A stretch of DNA of 20,869 bases from Planctomycetota bacterium (GTDB lineage Bacteria > Planctomycetota > UBA1135 > GCA-002686595): NCBI GenBank assembly GCA_020638855.1, contig JACKHT010000027.1, forward strand, positions 1-20,869, read 5' to 3'. The position numbers and the translations under genes were made by a program. This document shows, in pieces, positions 7,024-13,894 of the stretch. Every line of letters starts with the position of its first letter. The stretch's first letter is position 1. The notes beneath the pieces are model-generated. The model worked only from the letters and a program-made list of their open reading frames with translations. It did no database searches and was not told where the DNA came from.

Positions 7024-9441
7024 CTAGTCCTCGCGCCCCTCCGCAAGAGGCCGGATGCTTCTCCAAGGGTCCGGCTCCGACAGGCTAGGTTCCCCGATCC
7101 CCAGGTCCTTCATCCGCGCCACCAGCGTGTCGGGGTCCCATCCCAAGTACCGTGCCGCTCGCCGTTTGTTGCACCGGCCCTGTTGGTTGCGCGTACACCA
7201 GAGGGCTGACTGCAAGAGCGCCGGGTCAGGTGCACGACTCGGGAGCCGCTCCACCCACGGGATCCCCATTCGTTCCAACACTTCCCGCAGAGCGGCCACC
7301 CAGTCTGGTGCAGCCAGACGATCCGCGAGTGCCAGGGCAGCGGATTCGAGTTCGAAAAGGCCACCCTTCCAAGGTTGCCGCCAGAAGGCAGCCATGAGGT
7401 CCACATCCTCCAACCAATGGGGCGCACGTTCGCCCCAATCCATTCCCCAACGCAGGTACCCGTAGATCTCGTCGCGTCGGACGCACAAGTCAGGAACCCA
7501 GCGGACGCAGGCGGGAAAGAGGGACCGCTGGATGCGCGCCAACTGCCGCATCCAGGGACCATCAGAATCCTGGTACCTCCAAGACCCGATTCGCCCGCGC
7601 TTGGGTTGATCTTCTAGGGGAGCCCGAATCTCCCCGACGGCTTTCAGCAAACGCGCGAGCGGGCGGCGCCCAACACCACGTTTGCCCACCAATACAACCC
7701 CCATTCCTCGGTCCAAGCTGGCAAGCAGTTCGAACAGATAGCGCTGGAAGGAGGGACTCCACAAAGGCAGGCGCCCCATCCGAACGCGATCGTGCTCCTT
7801 TCGGCTCCCCGCAGCACGATCATCCAACCCTTCCGCCTGCAGCCAAGCCAGTCCCCATTGTATGGGCCAATGCATGGAATCGGTGGGTTCCATCATCGCG
7901 TCATCGGCAGCGCTTGCCACCATCAGGACCGCAATAGGACGGCCAGGCACGACGGCCGGAAAGGCCCATCCGGTTCCACCGTCGATTGGGAACGAGCGCC
8001 AATGCCCCGTCTGGGCAGCGCGCCAAAGTTCGGATTCACGCCCATGTGCCAAATCCCAGCAAGATCCCTCGTGGAGGGCACACGGATTGGGAGCATGCTG
8101 GTTTCGAACACGCCGGTCTAGAACACGCTGGTCTAGAACACACTGCCAGGCCAACCCGTCCCAACGCCAGAGGTTCCAGCAACCCGAGAGCCCTTCTGGA
8201 AACACCGCTCGCAGCCAGGCCGCCACACAGGCAATCCGGTGTGAGCAGGTGCCGTGGCTAAGTCGATGCAGCCGCCGAACTCCTTGGCCATAGTGCGCCT
8301 GAACCAAGCGCCTTCCGGCCTGTTCGAGAGCAGCCCTGGAAGGCAGCCAGCGATGATCCCACTGCCAATGAACCCAGGCCAGGGTGCGACCCTGGTGGTT
8401 TTGCCACGGCCAAATCGCTTCGACGGTGCCTGCTACCGTCGAGGACTTGACCGTCAGGGAAGAAACCTCGCGAACCACAAGTTCCCCGGTTTGTAGTGCG
8501 CTATGGAGTAGGCTCTCTTCGACGCCCGCCCTTGCAGCCCCCTCGACTACCGACTCTAGGGGTGGATGGGACCAAACCGCTCGGGTGGATCCTCGCGGCT
8601 CGTACAGGGTCACCCGCTGGGTTCCCGCGATGCCATCCCAGGGAAGCTCGCGTGCCGCGCTGGGTTCGCGTCGAATCGACACGCCACTGGGTAGAGCTTC
8701 CCGCGGGTTCTCCAAGAGTGCGGATGCGGGCCAGGTTCCATGCCGCATGGGAGCCTTCGGAGCAGCCGAACCTCGGACCCAGGCCACCAAGGCTTCCAAC
8801 CATTGGAGACGGGGCAATTGCTCGGGTACCGCCAATGGGCGCGCCCGCTCCCAGTGGGATTGCGCACGGTCCACGGCCCCCGTGCAAAGCTCCAAACAAG
8901 TCAAGTCCATGCGCACCTCGGCCAACAACCAAGCATCCCCCTTGCTCCGAAGCAACCCCTGCAAAGCAAGGCGACCCGAATCAAGATTCTCCCAAAGGCA
9001 CTGACGTCGTGCTCGCCACAGATCCAACCAAGCACTCGGAATCCGTGCCTCCGCGCCCCACCGCAGAAGCTGCTGGAACAATTCCGCAGGGGTCGACCCA
9101 AGAGTCCGCCGGATGCCGGCAATTCCCACCCGACGCTCGAGGACTTTCCATGCCCTTTGGGAGTCTCCATCGGGACAAGTCCAAGACCAACACGAGTCGG
9201 CTCGCAAGGTACTCTCCAGGCAGCGCCCAAGGAGAAGCTGCAACGCACTTCTCCATTGAGACTGCAACTCTAAGAAAAGTTCCTGCTGGACCATCCGCTT
9301 GGTGGGCCCAGCTGGCGGAGAAATGTCGCGATGCGCGCTGATCGCCAACAGTCGCAAGCCATGGACAATCCGTTCTGCCTGCTCGATCTTGGCGGGCTCC
9401 GCCCCAGGCAGCGCTCGATCGATCCAGGGAACTTCGCTCAT
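7024..9441 (-). CDS. Degenerate sigma-54 activator-like protein (GAF-like, AAA remnant, Fis-type HTH)
   Basis: This is an 805-aa protein. Residues about 1-300 are helical and repeat-like. Residues about 405-535 resemble a GAF domain (GWAFPAVVPGRPIAVLMVASA). From about 555, MGRLPLWSPSFQRYLFELLA followed by VVLVGKRGVGRR (583-593) matches the start of a sigma-54 AAA+ domain, but the Walker A lysine is Arg. VPDLCVRRDEI (about 649-659) recalls the PPLRER-DI motif and WRQPWKGGLFELE (about 687-699) the WPGNVRELE motif. Only about 55 residues separate Walker A from the former, so the GAFTGA loop and Walker B are missing. The C-terminus (about 756-782, RCNKRRAARYLGWDPDTLVARMKDLGI) is a Fis-type DNA-binding helix-turn-helix. 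It probably binds DNA but cannot hydrolyse ATP. The ATG at 9441 overlaps the upstream stop (ATGA). Confidence 0.75.
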   Translation of the reverse strand: MSEVPWIDRALPGAEPAKIEQAERIVHGLRLLAISAHRDISPPAGPTKRMVQQELFLELQSQWRSALQLLLGRCLESTLRADSCWSWTCPDGDSQRAWKVLERRVGIAGIRRTLGSTPAELFQQLLRWGAEARIPSAWLDLWRARRQCLWENLDSGRLALQGLLRSKGDAWLLAEVRMDLTCLELCTGAVDRAQSHWERARPLAVPEQLPRLQWLEALVAWVRGSAAPKAPMRHGTWPASALLENPREALPSGVSIRREPSAARELPWDGIAGTQRVTLYEPRGSTRAVWSHPPLESVVEGAARAGVEESLLHSALQTGELVVREVSSLTVKSSTVAGTVEAIWPWQNHQGRTLAWVHWQWDHRWLPSRAALEQAGRRLVQAHYGQGVRRLHRLSHGTCSHRIACVAAWLRAVFPEGLSGCWNLWRWDGLAWQCVLDQRVLDRRVRNQHAPNPCALHEGSCWDLAHGRESELWRAAQTGHWRSFPIDGGTGWAFPAVVPGRPIAVLMVASAADDAMMEPTDSMHWPIQWGLAWLQAEGLDDRAAGSRKEHDRVRMGRLPLWSPSFQRYLFELLASLDRGMGVVLVGKRGVGRRPLARLLKAVGEIRAPLEDQPKRGRIGSWRYQDSDGPWMRQLARIQRSLFPACVRWVPDLCVRRDEIYGYLRWGMDWGERAPHWLEDVDLMAAFWRQPWKGGLFELESAALALADRLAAPDWVAALREVLERMGIPWVERLPSRAPDPALLQSALWCTRNQQGRCNKRRAARYLGWDPDTLVARMKDLGIGEPSLSEPDPWRSIRPLAEGRED
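8097..8141. repeat. Three in-frame 15-bp tandem repeats inside the 805-aa gene
   Basis: GCTGGTTTCGAACAC, GCCGGTCTAGAACAC and GCTGGTCTAGAACAC follow one another without gap. On the coding strand they give the five-residue units VLDQR, VLDRR and VRNQH within the GAF-like region. Each is a multiple of three, so the frame is kept. Confidence 0.8.
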
Positions 9442-10154
9442 GACACACTCGGGGCTTGGACAAGGGGTTCGGAACCCGGCCCCAAGAACAAACCATGCAG
9501 GATCGACACCAGAGCGGCCTGGGCCGATTCGCACGCACGCTGGACGGCGGGGATCGACCCACCACTGACCCCTTCGATGGGTTTGCGTTGCAAAACGAGT
9601 GCGTGGAAGGTCTTTCGATCCTGCCACGGCAATCGATTGAGAGCCATACAAGCAGCCTGAAGATCGCCAGCTTCGATGCCCAAGGGTCTAGCAATCGTCT
9701 CCGCCACACTGCTAGGCACAGCAAACTCCTCGGCGTTGGAAGGGGTACCGCTGGGCAATCGATTGGGTTGCCCCACCGCTGCCAAAGGGTCCGGGCCCCC
9801 GCGCGGCATGCTTCCTTCAGAGGGATTCACCTCCTGTTCGCGAATGGCCCGCGATTCTGCCGGCAAGGCTTGGTCGATGGCCTTCCGAATCCTCTCGGGC
9901 AATTCGCCTGGATCAGGTTCCTTGTCGTCCGTCACCCAAGCCACCATCACTCGCAAGGTCAGCCAAGTGGGATCTAGCAACAGGCATCGTTGTGACAACT
10001 CGGAGATGACTTGCTTGCGCACCCCCAGGGGGTCCCCGGCCAACATGGCGAGCAATGCCGATTCGAGCCGCTCGAAATGGTCTCTCCAAGAGGCCACGGG
10101 GGCTTCACTGGGTTGGCCATTCGGGCGCTTGGCTGTTTCGATGCTTGCTTCCAT
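9438..10154 (-). CDS. Unknown protein with a sigma-region-4-like C-terminus
   Basis: This is a 238-aa protein with no firm family. The first 100 residues are mostly helical (WRDHFERLESALLAMLAGDP, then SELSQRCLLLDPTWLTLRVM). A Pro/Ser/Gly-rich linker follows (about 105-150). Residues about 171-223 (ALNRLPWQDRKTFHALVL, then SIPAVQRACESAQAALVSIL) line up with sigma-70 region 4 (ALxxLPxxxRxxFxxxxxxGxSxxEIA...VxxRxxxAxxxL) but the helix-turn-helix is shortened. No region 2 is present, so it is not a complete sigma factor. The start at 10154 follows an AAGGGGG site at good spacing. Its stop overlaps the ATG of the 805-aa gene by four bases, so the two are likely made together. The divergent neighbour is fabI. 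The resemblance to region 4 is by eye and moderate. Confidence 0.7.
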   Translation of the reverse strand: MEASIETAKRPNGQPSEAPVASWRDHFERLESALLAMLAGDPLGVRKQVISELSQRCLLLDPTWLTLRVMVAWVTDDKEPDPGELPERIRKAIDQALPAESRAIREQEVNPSEGSMPRGGPDPLAAVGQPNRLPSGTPSNAEEFAVPSSVAETIARPLGIEAGDLQAACMALNRLPWQDRKTFHALVLQRKPIEGVSGGSIPAVQRACESAQAALVSILHGLFLGPGSEPLVQAPSVS

Positions 10155-10247
10155 CTTCGGGGGACCCCCTTGACTGCTCACGTCTCCTGACTTCCAACAA
10201 AAAGAGTCCGTTTGGGGCTTCCCTGGGACAGCGAAGTGCACAAATTC

Positions 10248-10278
10248 TTGGAAAGCCCCCCATCTTGGGGGCTACACT
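10248..10278 (+). promoter_or_regulatory. Possible fabI promoter with a dyad filling a 19-bp spacer
   Basis: TTGGAA (10248-10253) and TACACT (10273-10278) are separated by 19 bases. The spacer is taken up by the perfect dyad AGCCCCC (10254-10260), six loop bases, GGGGGCT (10267-10273). A 19-bp spacer with a central dyad is the layout used by MerR-type activators. Transcription would begin about 45 bases before the fabI ATG. The dyad may instead be a terminator-like hairpin. Confidence 0.4.
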
Positions 10279-10329
10279 CCGCCTGCTTACCGTCTACGTC
10301 GTACCCGCCCGCTCCCCGGGCCCCACCCC

Positions 10330-11100
10330 ATGGACCGAATCCTCGAAGGCAAGACCGGTGTTGTGTTTGGAGTTGCCAACAAGCGCTCCCTGGCTTGGGC
10401 TTGTGCCCGATCCCTTTCCGATGCCGGAATGCGTTTGGCGTTCACCTACCTAGGCGATCGCTTGGAGAAGACGGTGCGCCAATTGGCTGCGGAACTACCG
10501 AATTCGATCGTACTACCGTGCGACGTGACCCAGCCCGAGCAGGTCACCGAAGTCTTCGAAGCCATTGGCAAGGAGTTCGGGCACCTCGACACGGTGCTGC
10601 ATGCGATCGCGTTTGCCCGCAAGGAAGAGCTCCAGGGTGATTTCTACCACACCACCAAAGAGGGCTACATGTTGGCTCACGAAGTGTCGGCCTACTCGCT
10701 CACCGAAATCACGCGAGCGGCCTTGCCCTTGATGGAAGGCCGTGAAGGAACCATCGTGACGCTATCGTACATCGGCGCGGACCGGGTGATCCCTGGCTAC
10801 AATGTGATGGGTATTGCCAAGGCCGCGCTCGAAGCTTCGGTGCGCTACTTGGCAGCCGACCTTGGCCCCCGTGGCATTCGAGTCAACGCCATCAGCGCCG
10901 GCCCCGTGCGCACGCTTTCGGCTTCCGGTGTGAAGGATTTCAGCAAGCGGCTGGACAATGTGGCGGACCGCACCGCCCTACGCCGCAACGTGACTGCCGA
11001 AGAAGTCGGCGACGCCTGCCTGTTCCTGACTGGCCCCCACAGCCGTGGCATCACGGGTTCGGTGCTATTCGTCGACGCGGGCTTCCACATCATGGGTTGA
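10330..11100 (+). CDS. fabI: Enoyl-[acyl-carrier-protein] reductase (NADH), FabI type
   Basis: FabI reduces the trans-2 double bond of enoyl-ACP in the last step of each fatty-acid elongation cycle. The 256-aa protein is full length: the nucleotide-binding GVANKRSLAWA (14-24), CDVTQPEQV (64-72), and the catalytic Tyr147, Tyr157 and Lys164 in SYIGADR and YNVMGIAK, which has the FabI Y-x6-K spacing and not the Y-x3-K of ordinary short-chain dehydrogenases. AISAGPVRTLSASG and SVLFVDAGFHIMG complete the signature. The residue aligned with E. coli Gly93 is Ala (HAIAFA), as in some naturally occurring FabI proteins, so it is no proof of resistance to triclosan. The ATG at 10330 has no Shine-Dalgarno site. 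It is divergent from the 238/805-aa pair and convergent with arsJ. Confidence 0.96.
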   Translation: MDRILEGKTGVVFGVANKRSLAWACARSLSDAGMRLAFTYLGDRLEKTVRQLAAELPNSIVLPCDVTQPEQVTEVFEAIGKEFGHLDTVLHAIAFARKEELQGDFYHTTKEGYMLAHEVSAYSLTEITRAALPLMEGREGTIVTLSYIGADRVIPGYNVMGIAKAALEASVRYLAADLGPRGIRVNAISAGPVRTLSASGVKDFSKRLDNVADRTALRRNVTAEEVGDACLFLTGPHSRGITGSVLFVDAGFHIMG

Positions 11101-11156
11101 GCGATGTTCGGGGGCTGCCGTGCGGCTCCCGCAATCGAAGGGCACACCGACGCCGC

Positions 11157-12383
11157 TTAGGCCTTGGGCGCGGCATGGCCCCGCTCGCAACGCCAGAGGG
11201 GCCAGCATCCAAGTCCGGCTAGGCTGACCAGCACTCCGGCTCCCACCAGAGCCTGCCACATCCCCTCCTGGTGGCTGGCAGCATGTTGGTACAACCAACC
11301 CGAAAGGAATGTGCCCAAAAAGCGGCCCAAGGCATTGGCGGAGTAGTAGGCGCCCACCTGCTGGGCCACCGAATCCCCGTGCGAATACGCGAGGATCAAG
11401 TAGCTATGTAGCGAGCTGCAGGTGGCAAACACGATGCCGAATAGGCCGAGCCCTATCCCAAGCTCGAGGGCACCCGGGGCCGTGTGGACCAAGAGCCAAC
11501 CCAGCGGAGCCCAAAGCGCCAGGGTCCAAGCCAGCAGCCCCAGCGCTCCCGGGCGCCCACTCCTCCGCCCGATCCAGCCGGGCGCAAGCGCTTGCACCAT
11601 TCCGTAGCCAATGACCCAGAGCGCCAAAAACCCGCCCACTCGCCCTTGGGACCAGCCCAACTGCGCGGTGAGGTACAACGGCAGCGCCAGCACGAACCAC
11701 ACGTCACGGGCCGCGAAAAGGGCCAAACGCGAAAGCGACAACCAGAGCACCCGCTTGTCGCGGGTCCACCAACCCGTCCAAGACCCCTTCGAAGCGGCCT
11801 TGCCGTAGGCCTTGGGTAGCAGCCAGCTCGCGCCAGCCAAGATGCCGACCAATGTCAAGGCCATCGCCCAGCACGCCCACGCAAACCCAAGCCCACCCAG
11901 CAACGCTCCACCCACGAAGAAGCCGACCCCTTTGAGCGTATTCTTGGACCCCGTCAACCAACTGACGACCTTGAGCAATCCTCCAGAGTCCTCTGGATGC
12001 ACCAAGAACTTCATGAAGCTCTTGGAGCTCATCTTGGTCAGGTCCTTGGCCACCCCAGACAACGATTGCAGGCCCATCACCCACACCAAGTTCAGGTCTT
12101 CCGCCAGGAAGCCGAGCGCTCCCAACGCCAACACCTGCAACACCAAGCCGGAGATCAAAGTCCATCGCAGCCCAAAGCGTGCGGCCAATCCGCCGCCCAC
12201 CAAATTGGTGACCACGCCAAAGAATTCGTAGAACAGGAAAAGTCCGGCGATCTCCAGGGGGCTACGGCCCAACTGATGCAGGTACAAGAGCACCAACATG
12301 CGCAACGCGCCGTCGGTCAACGTGAAGGCCCAATAGGCCAGGGTCACCACGGCATAGGGCCCCTTTTTGATGCCGGATTCCAT
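11157..12383 (-). CDS. arsJ: ArsJ-type MFS permease for organoarsenical export
   Basis: In the characterised Pseudomonas aeruginosa system ArsJ exports 1-arseno-3-phosphoglycerate, which then breaks down outside the cell to arsenate. The 408-aa protein has about 10-12 hydrophobic segments and the N-terminal ArsJ signature: AYWAFTLTDGALRMLVLLYLHQLG, LEIAGLFLFYEFFGVVTNLVGG, LSGVAKDLTKMSSKSFMK, and WLTGSKNTLKGVGFF. I recognise these from the ArsJ family and not from general sugar or drug exporters. Its ATG directly follows the stop of the GAPDH gene (TAGATG), with no ribosome binding site of its own, so translation is probably coupled. The neighbour makes its substrate. No ArsR gene is nearby. 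Confidence 0.9.
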   Translation of the reverse strand: MESGIKKGPYAVVTLAYWAFTLTDGALRMLVLLYLHQLGRSPLEIAGLFLFYEFFGVVTNLVGGGLAARFGLRWTLISGLVLQVLALGALGFLAEDLNLVWVMGLQSLSGVAKDLTKMSSKSFMKFLVHPEDSGGLLKVVSWLTGSKNTLKGVGFFVGGALLGGLGFAWACWAMALTLVGILAGASWLLPKAYGKAASKGSWTGWWTRDKRVLWLSLSRLALFAARDVWFVLALPLYLTAQLGWSQGRVGGFLALWVIGYGMVQALAPGWIGRRSGRPGALGLLAWTLALWAPLGWLLVHTAPGALELGIGLGLFGIVFATCSSLHSYLILAYSHGDSVAQQVGAYYSANALGRFLGTFLSGWLYQHAASHQEGMWQALVGAGVLVSLAGLGCWPLWRCERGHAAPKA

Positions 12384-13391
12384 CTAGCGCGCGGCTTGCA
12401 CCACCATCCCGGCCAACTCCACCATCCGATTGGCGTAGCCCCACTCGTTGTCATACCAAGCCATGACCTTGACCATGCGCCCATCCACGACGCGCGTCAA
12501 GGCAGCATCCACGATGCCACTGCGAGGATCCCCCGCATAATCGCTGCTCACCAGCGGCCGTTCCTCGAACCCTAGGATGCCTACGAGCGGCCCCCGCTCG
12601 GCTGCGCTGCGCAGCAGGCGGTTCACTTCCTCGACGGTGGTGGTGCGCTGGGCTTGGAAAACCAAATCCACCATCGAAGCATTCAGCACGGGGGCCCGGA
12701 CAGCGATCGAATCGAGTTTGCCGGCCAACTCGGGAATGATCCACGTGACCGCCGTAGCGGAGTTGGTCGAGGTCGGAATCAGGTTGTTCTGCGAGGCCCG
12801 TGCGCGTCGCGGATCTTTGTGGGGTTTGTCGTGCACCGACTGGGAATTGGTCGGGTCGTGGATGGTGGTGACCACACCGCGCTCGATGCCCACGCCGTCT
12901 TGAAGCACGCGCACCATCGGTGCCAGGCAGTTGGTGGTGCAGGATGCCGCGGTGACAATCGGGTGCTTGGCCAGATCAAAATCCAGGTGGTTGACCCCCA
13001 CCACGATGTTGGGCGGTCCGTCGGGCACGGGGGCCGAAACGACCACGCGCTGGGCGCCACGGTCCAAGTGCGCTTCCAATTGGGCGACCTTGCGAAACTC
13101 CCCGCTGCACTCGAGGACCAGATCCACCCCCAATTCCGACCAAGGAATCTCGCCCGGCGAGGTATGCGCTCGGACCGCCAGGGGCTTTCCATCGACGGTG
13201 ATGCCCGACTCTCCGACGGCACAAGCGTGCGGCCAACGGCCCTGCACACTGTCGAACTCGAGCAAGGTTGCAAGCGTCGCGGCGCTGCCGTTGGGCTCGT
13301 TGATGGCCACGAAGCGCAAGTCCTCGCGCCCCCACCCGGCACGCAAAGCGAGCCGCCCGATCCTTCCAAATCCGTTGATACCTACGTTCAT
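12384..13391 (-). CDS. ArsJ-associated glyceraldehyde-3-phosphate dehydrogenase
   Basis: This GAPDH variant uses arsenate in place of phosphate to turn glyceraldehyde 3-phosphate into 1-arseno-3-phosphoglycerate, the ArsJ substrate. The 335-aa protein has the NAD fold start GINGFGRIGR (4-13), catalytic Cys151 in ASCTTNCLAP, His178 in TTIHDPTNSQ (housekeeping GAPDH usually has TTVHAYTxDQ), the PHKDPRRARA phosphate/arsenate-binding loop, and the C-terminal WYDNEWGYANRMVEL. The segment after the second strand reads INEPNG where glycolytic forms usually have IND. These differences and the abutting arsJ gene mark the arsenic-linked group and not the glycolytic enzyme, though catalysis of normal glycolysis cannot be excluded. 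The gene begins with ATG at 13391, 106 bases after the CPCC gene on the same strand. Confidence 0.92.
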   Translation of the reverse strand: MNVGINGFGRIGRLALRAGWGREDLRFVAINEPNGSAATLATLLEFDSVQGRWPHACAVGESGITVDGKPLAVRAHTSPGEIPWSELGVDLVLECSGEFRKVAQLEAHLDRGAQRVVVSAPVPDGPPNIVVGVNHLDFDLAKHPIVTAASCTTNCLAPMVRVLQDGVGIERGVVTTIHDPTNSQSVHDKPHKDPRRARASQNNLIPTSTNSATAVTWIIPELAGKLDSIAVRAPVLNASMVDLVFQAQRTTTVEEVNRLLRSAAERGPLVGILGFEERPLVSSDYAGDPRSGIVDAALTRVVDGRMVKVMAWYDNEWGYANRMVELAGMVVQAAR

Positions 13392-13472
13392 GGGTTTCCG
13401 GGAGTGCGTTGGTTCTTAAGGGGTGAAGCGAGATCGAGCACTTTGGCGTTCCGCATCCCTCGGTGGAGGCCA

Positions 13473-13482
13473 GGCCTAGGCC
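13473..13482. repeat. Palindrome GGCCTAGGCC upstream of the arsenic genes
   Basis: A perfect 10-bp palindrome lies about 80 bases ahead of the GAPDH start, in the only gap where a separate promoter for the arsenic pair could sit. It could be an operator. It is too GC-rich and short to assign to a known regulator family. Confidence 0.3.
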
Positions 13483-13497
13483 GCCATCCGAAAGATC

Positions 13498-13806
13498 CTA
13501 AAGTTCGGGCGCCTCGCCTTTGCCCCGCCGATCGACCTTGTCCTTGGCCTTTTGGAACAGGGCATCCAGGTCGCGGTCGCGGTTTGCTTCGCGCGACAGG
13601 GCTTGGTCAAAGGCGTCCTTGGCGCGGTCCTTGCTCCCAGCGATTTTGGTTTGGGCCTGTTCCCAACGCGACTCGTCCAGAATCACTTTGCCCGTTTCGT
13701 CCAGCTTGGCCTTCGGCGCGTGCTTGAGCACGGTCTGGGAGAGTACGTCCACCACCAGGGTGGACTCGCAGCAGGGGCAGGTGACTTGGATTTCTTTGGC
13801 GCTCAT
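13498..13806 (-). CDS. Small CPCC-motif protein, function unknown
   Basis: This is a 102-aa protein. A single cysteine knuckle (CPCC, residues 10-13) sits in a short beta-hairpin-like segment (IQVTCPCCESTLVVDV), followed by a highly charged helical tail (residues about 40-100, DRAKDAFDQALSREANRDRDLDALFQKAKDKVDRR). A second cysteine pair is missing, so a zinc site would need a dimer or a partner. I have the impression that proteins of this layout are common in Planctomycetota and some Deltaproteobacteria, but no function is known to me. The ATG at 13806 was chosen; a GTG six codons upstream is possible. It is divergent from murJ and lies 106 bases before the GAPDH gene, so it may be co-transcribed with the arsenic pair. 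Confidence 0.75.
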   Translation of the reverse strand: MSAKEIQVTCPCCESTLVVDVLSQTVLKHAPKAKLDETGKVILDESRWEQAQTKIAGSKDRAKDAFDQALSREANRDRDLDALFQKAKDKVDRRGKGEAPEL

Positions 13807-13894
13807 AGGTGGGACGTGGGGCACGGGAAAATCGCGTCAGGGGCGCCAATTCTAGCGCGAAATGTGCACCCGGGTTGTATACGGTTCGCTTTGC

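Noticed and set aside
8496..9341. Plus-strand open frame of 281 codons opposite the 805-aa gene
   Set aside because: It is a GC-rich shadow: Pro/Arg/Ser-rich, no motif, and lies opposite a gene that has a coherent domain order and an operon overlap.
10330..11100. FabI Ala in place of E. coli Gly93 as a sign of triclosan resistance
   Set aside because: Ala is found at this position in naturally triclosan-sensitive FabI proteins such as that of Staphylococcus aureus, so the residue alone says nothing.
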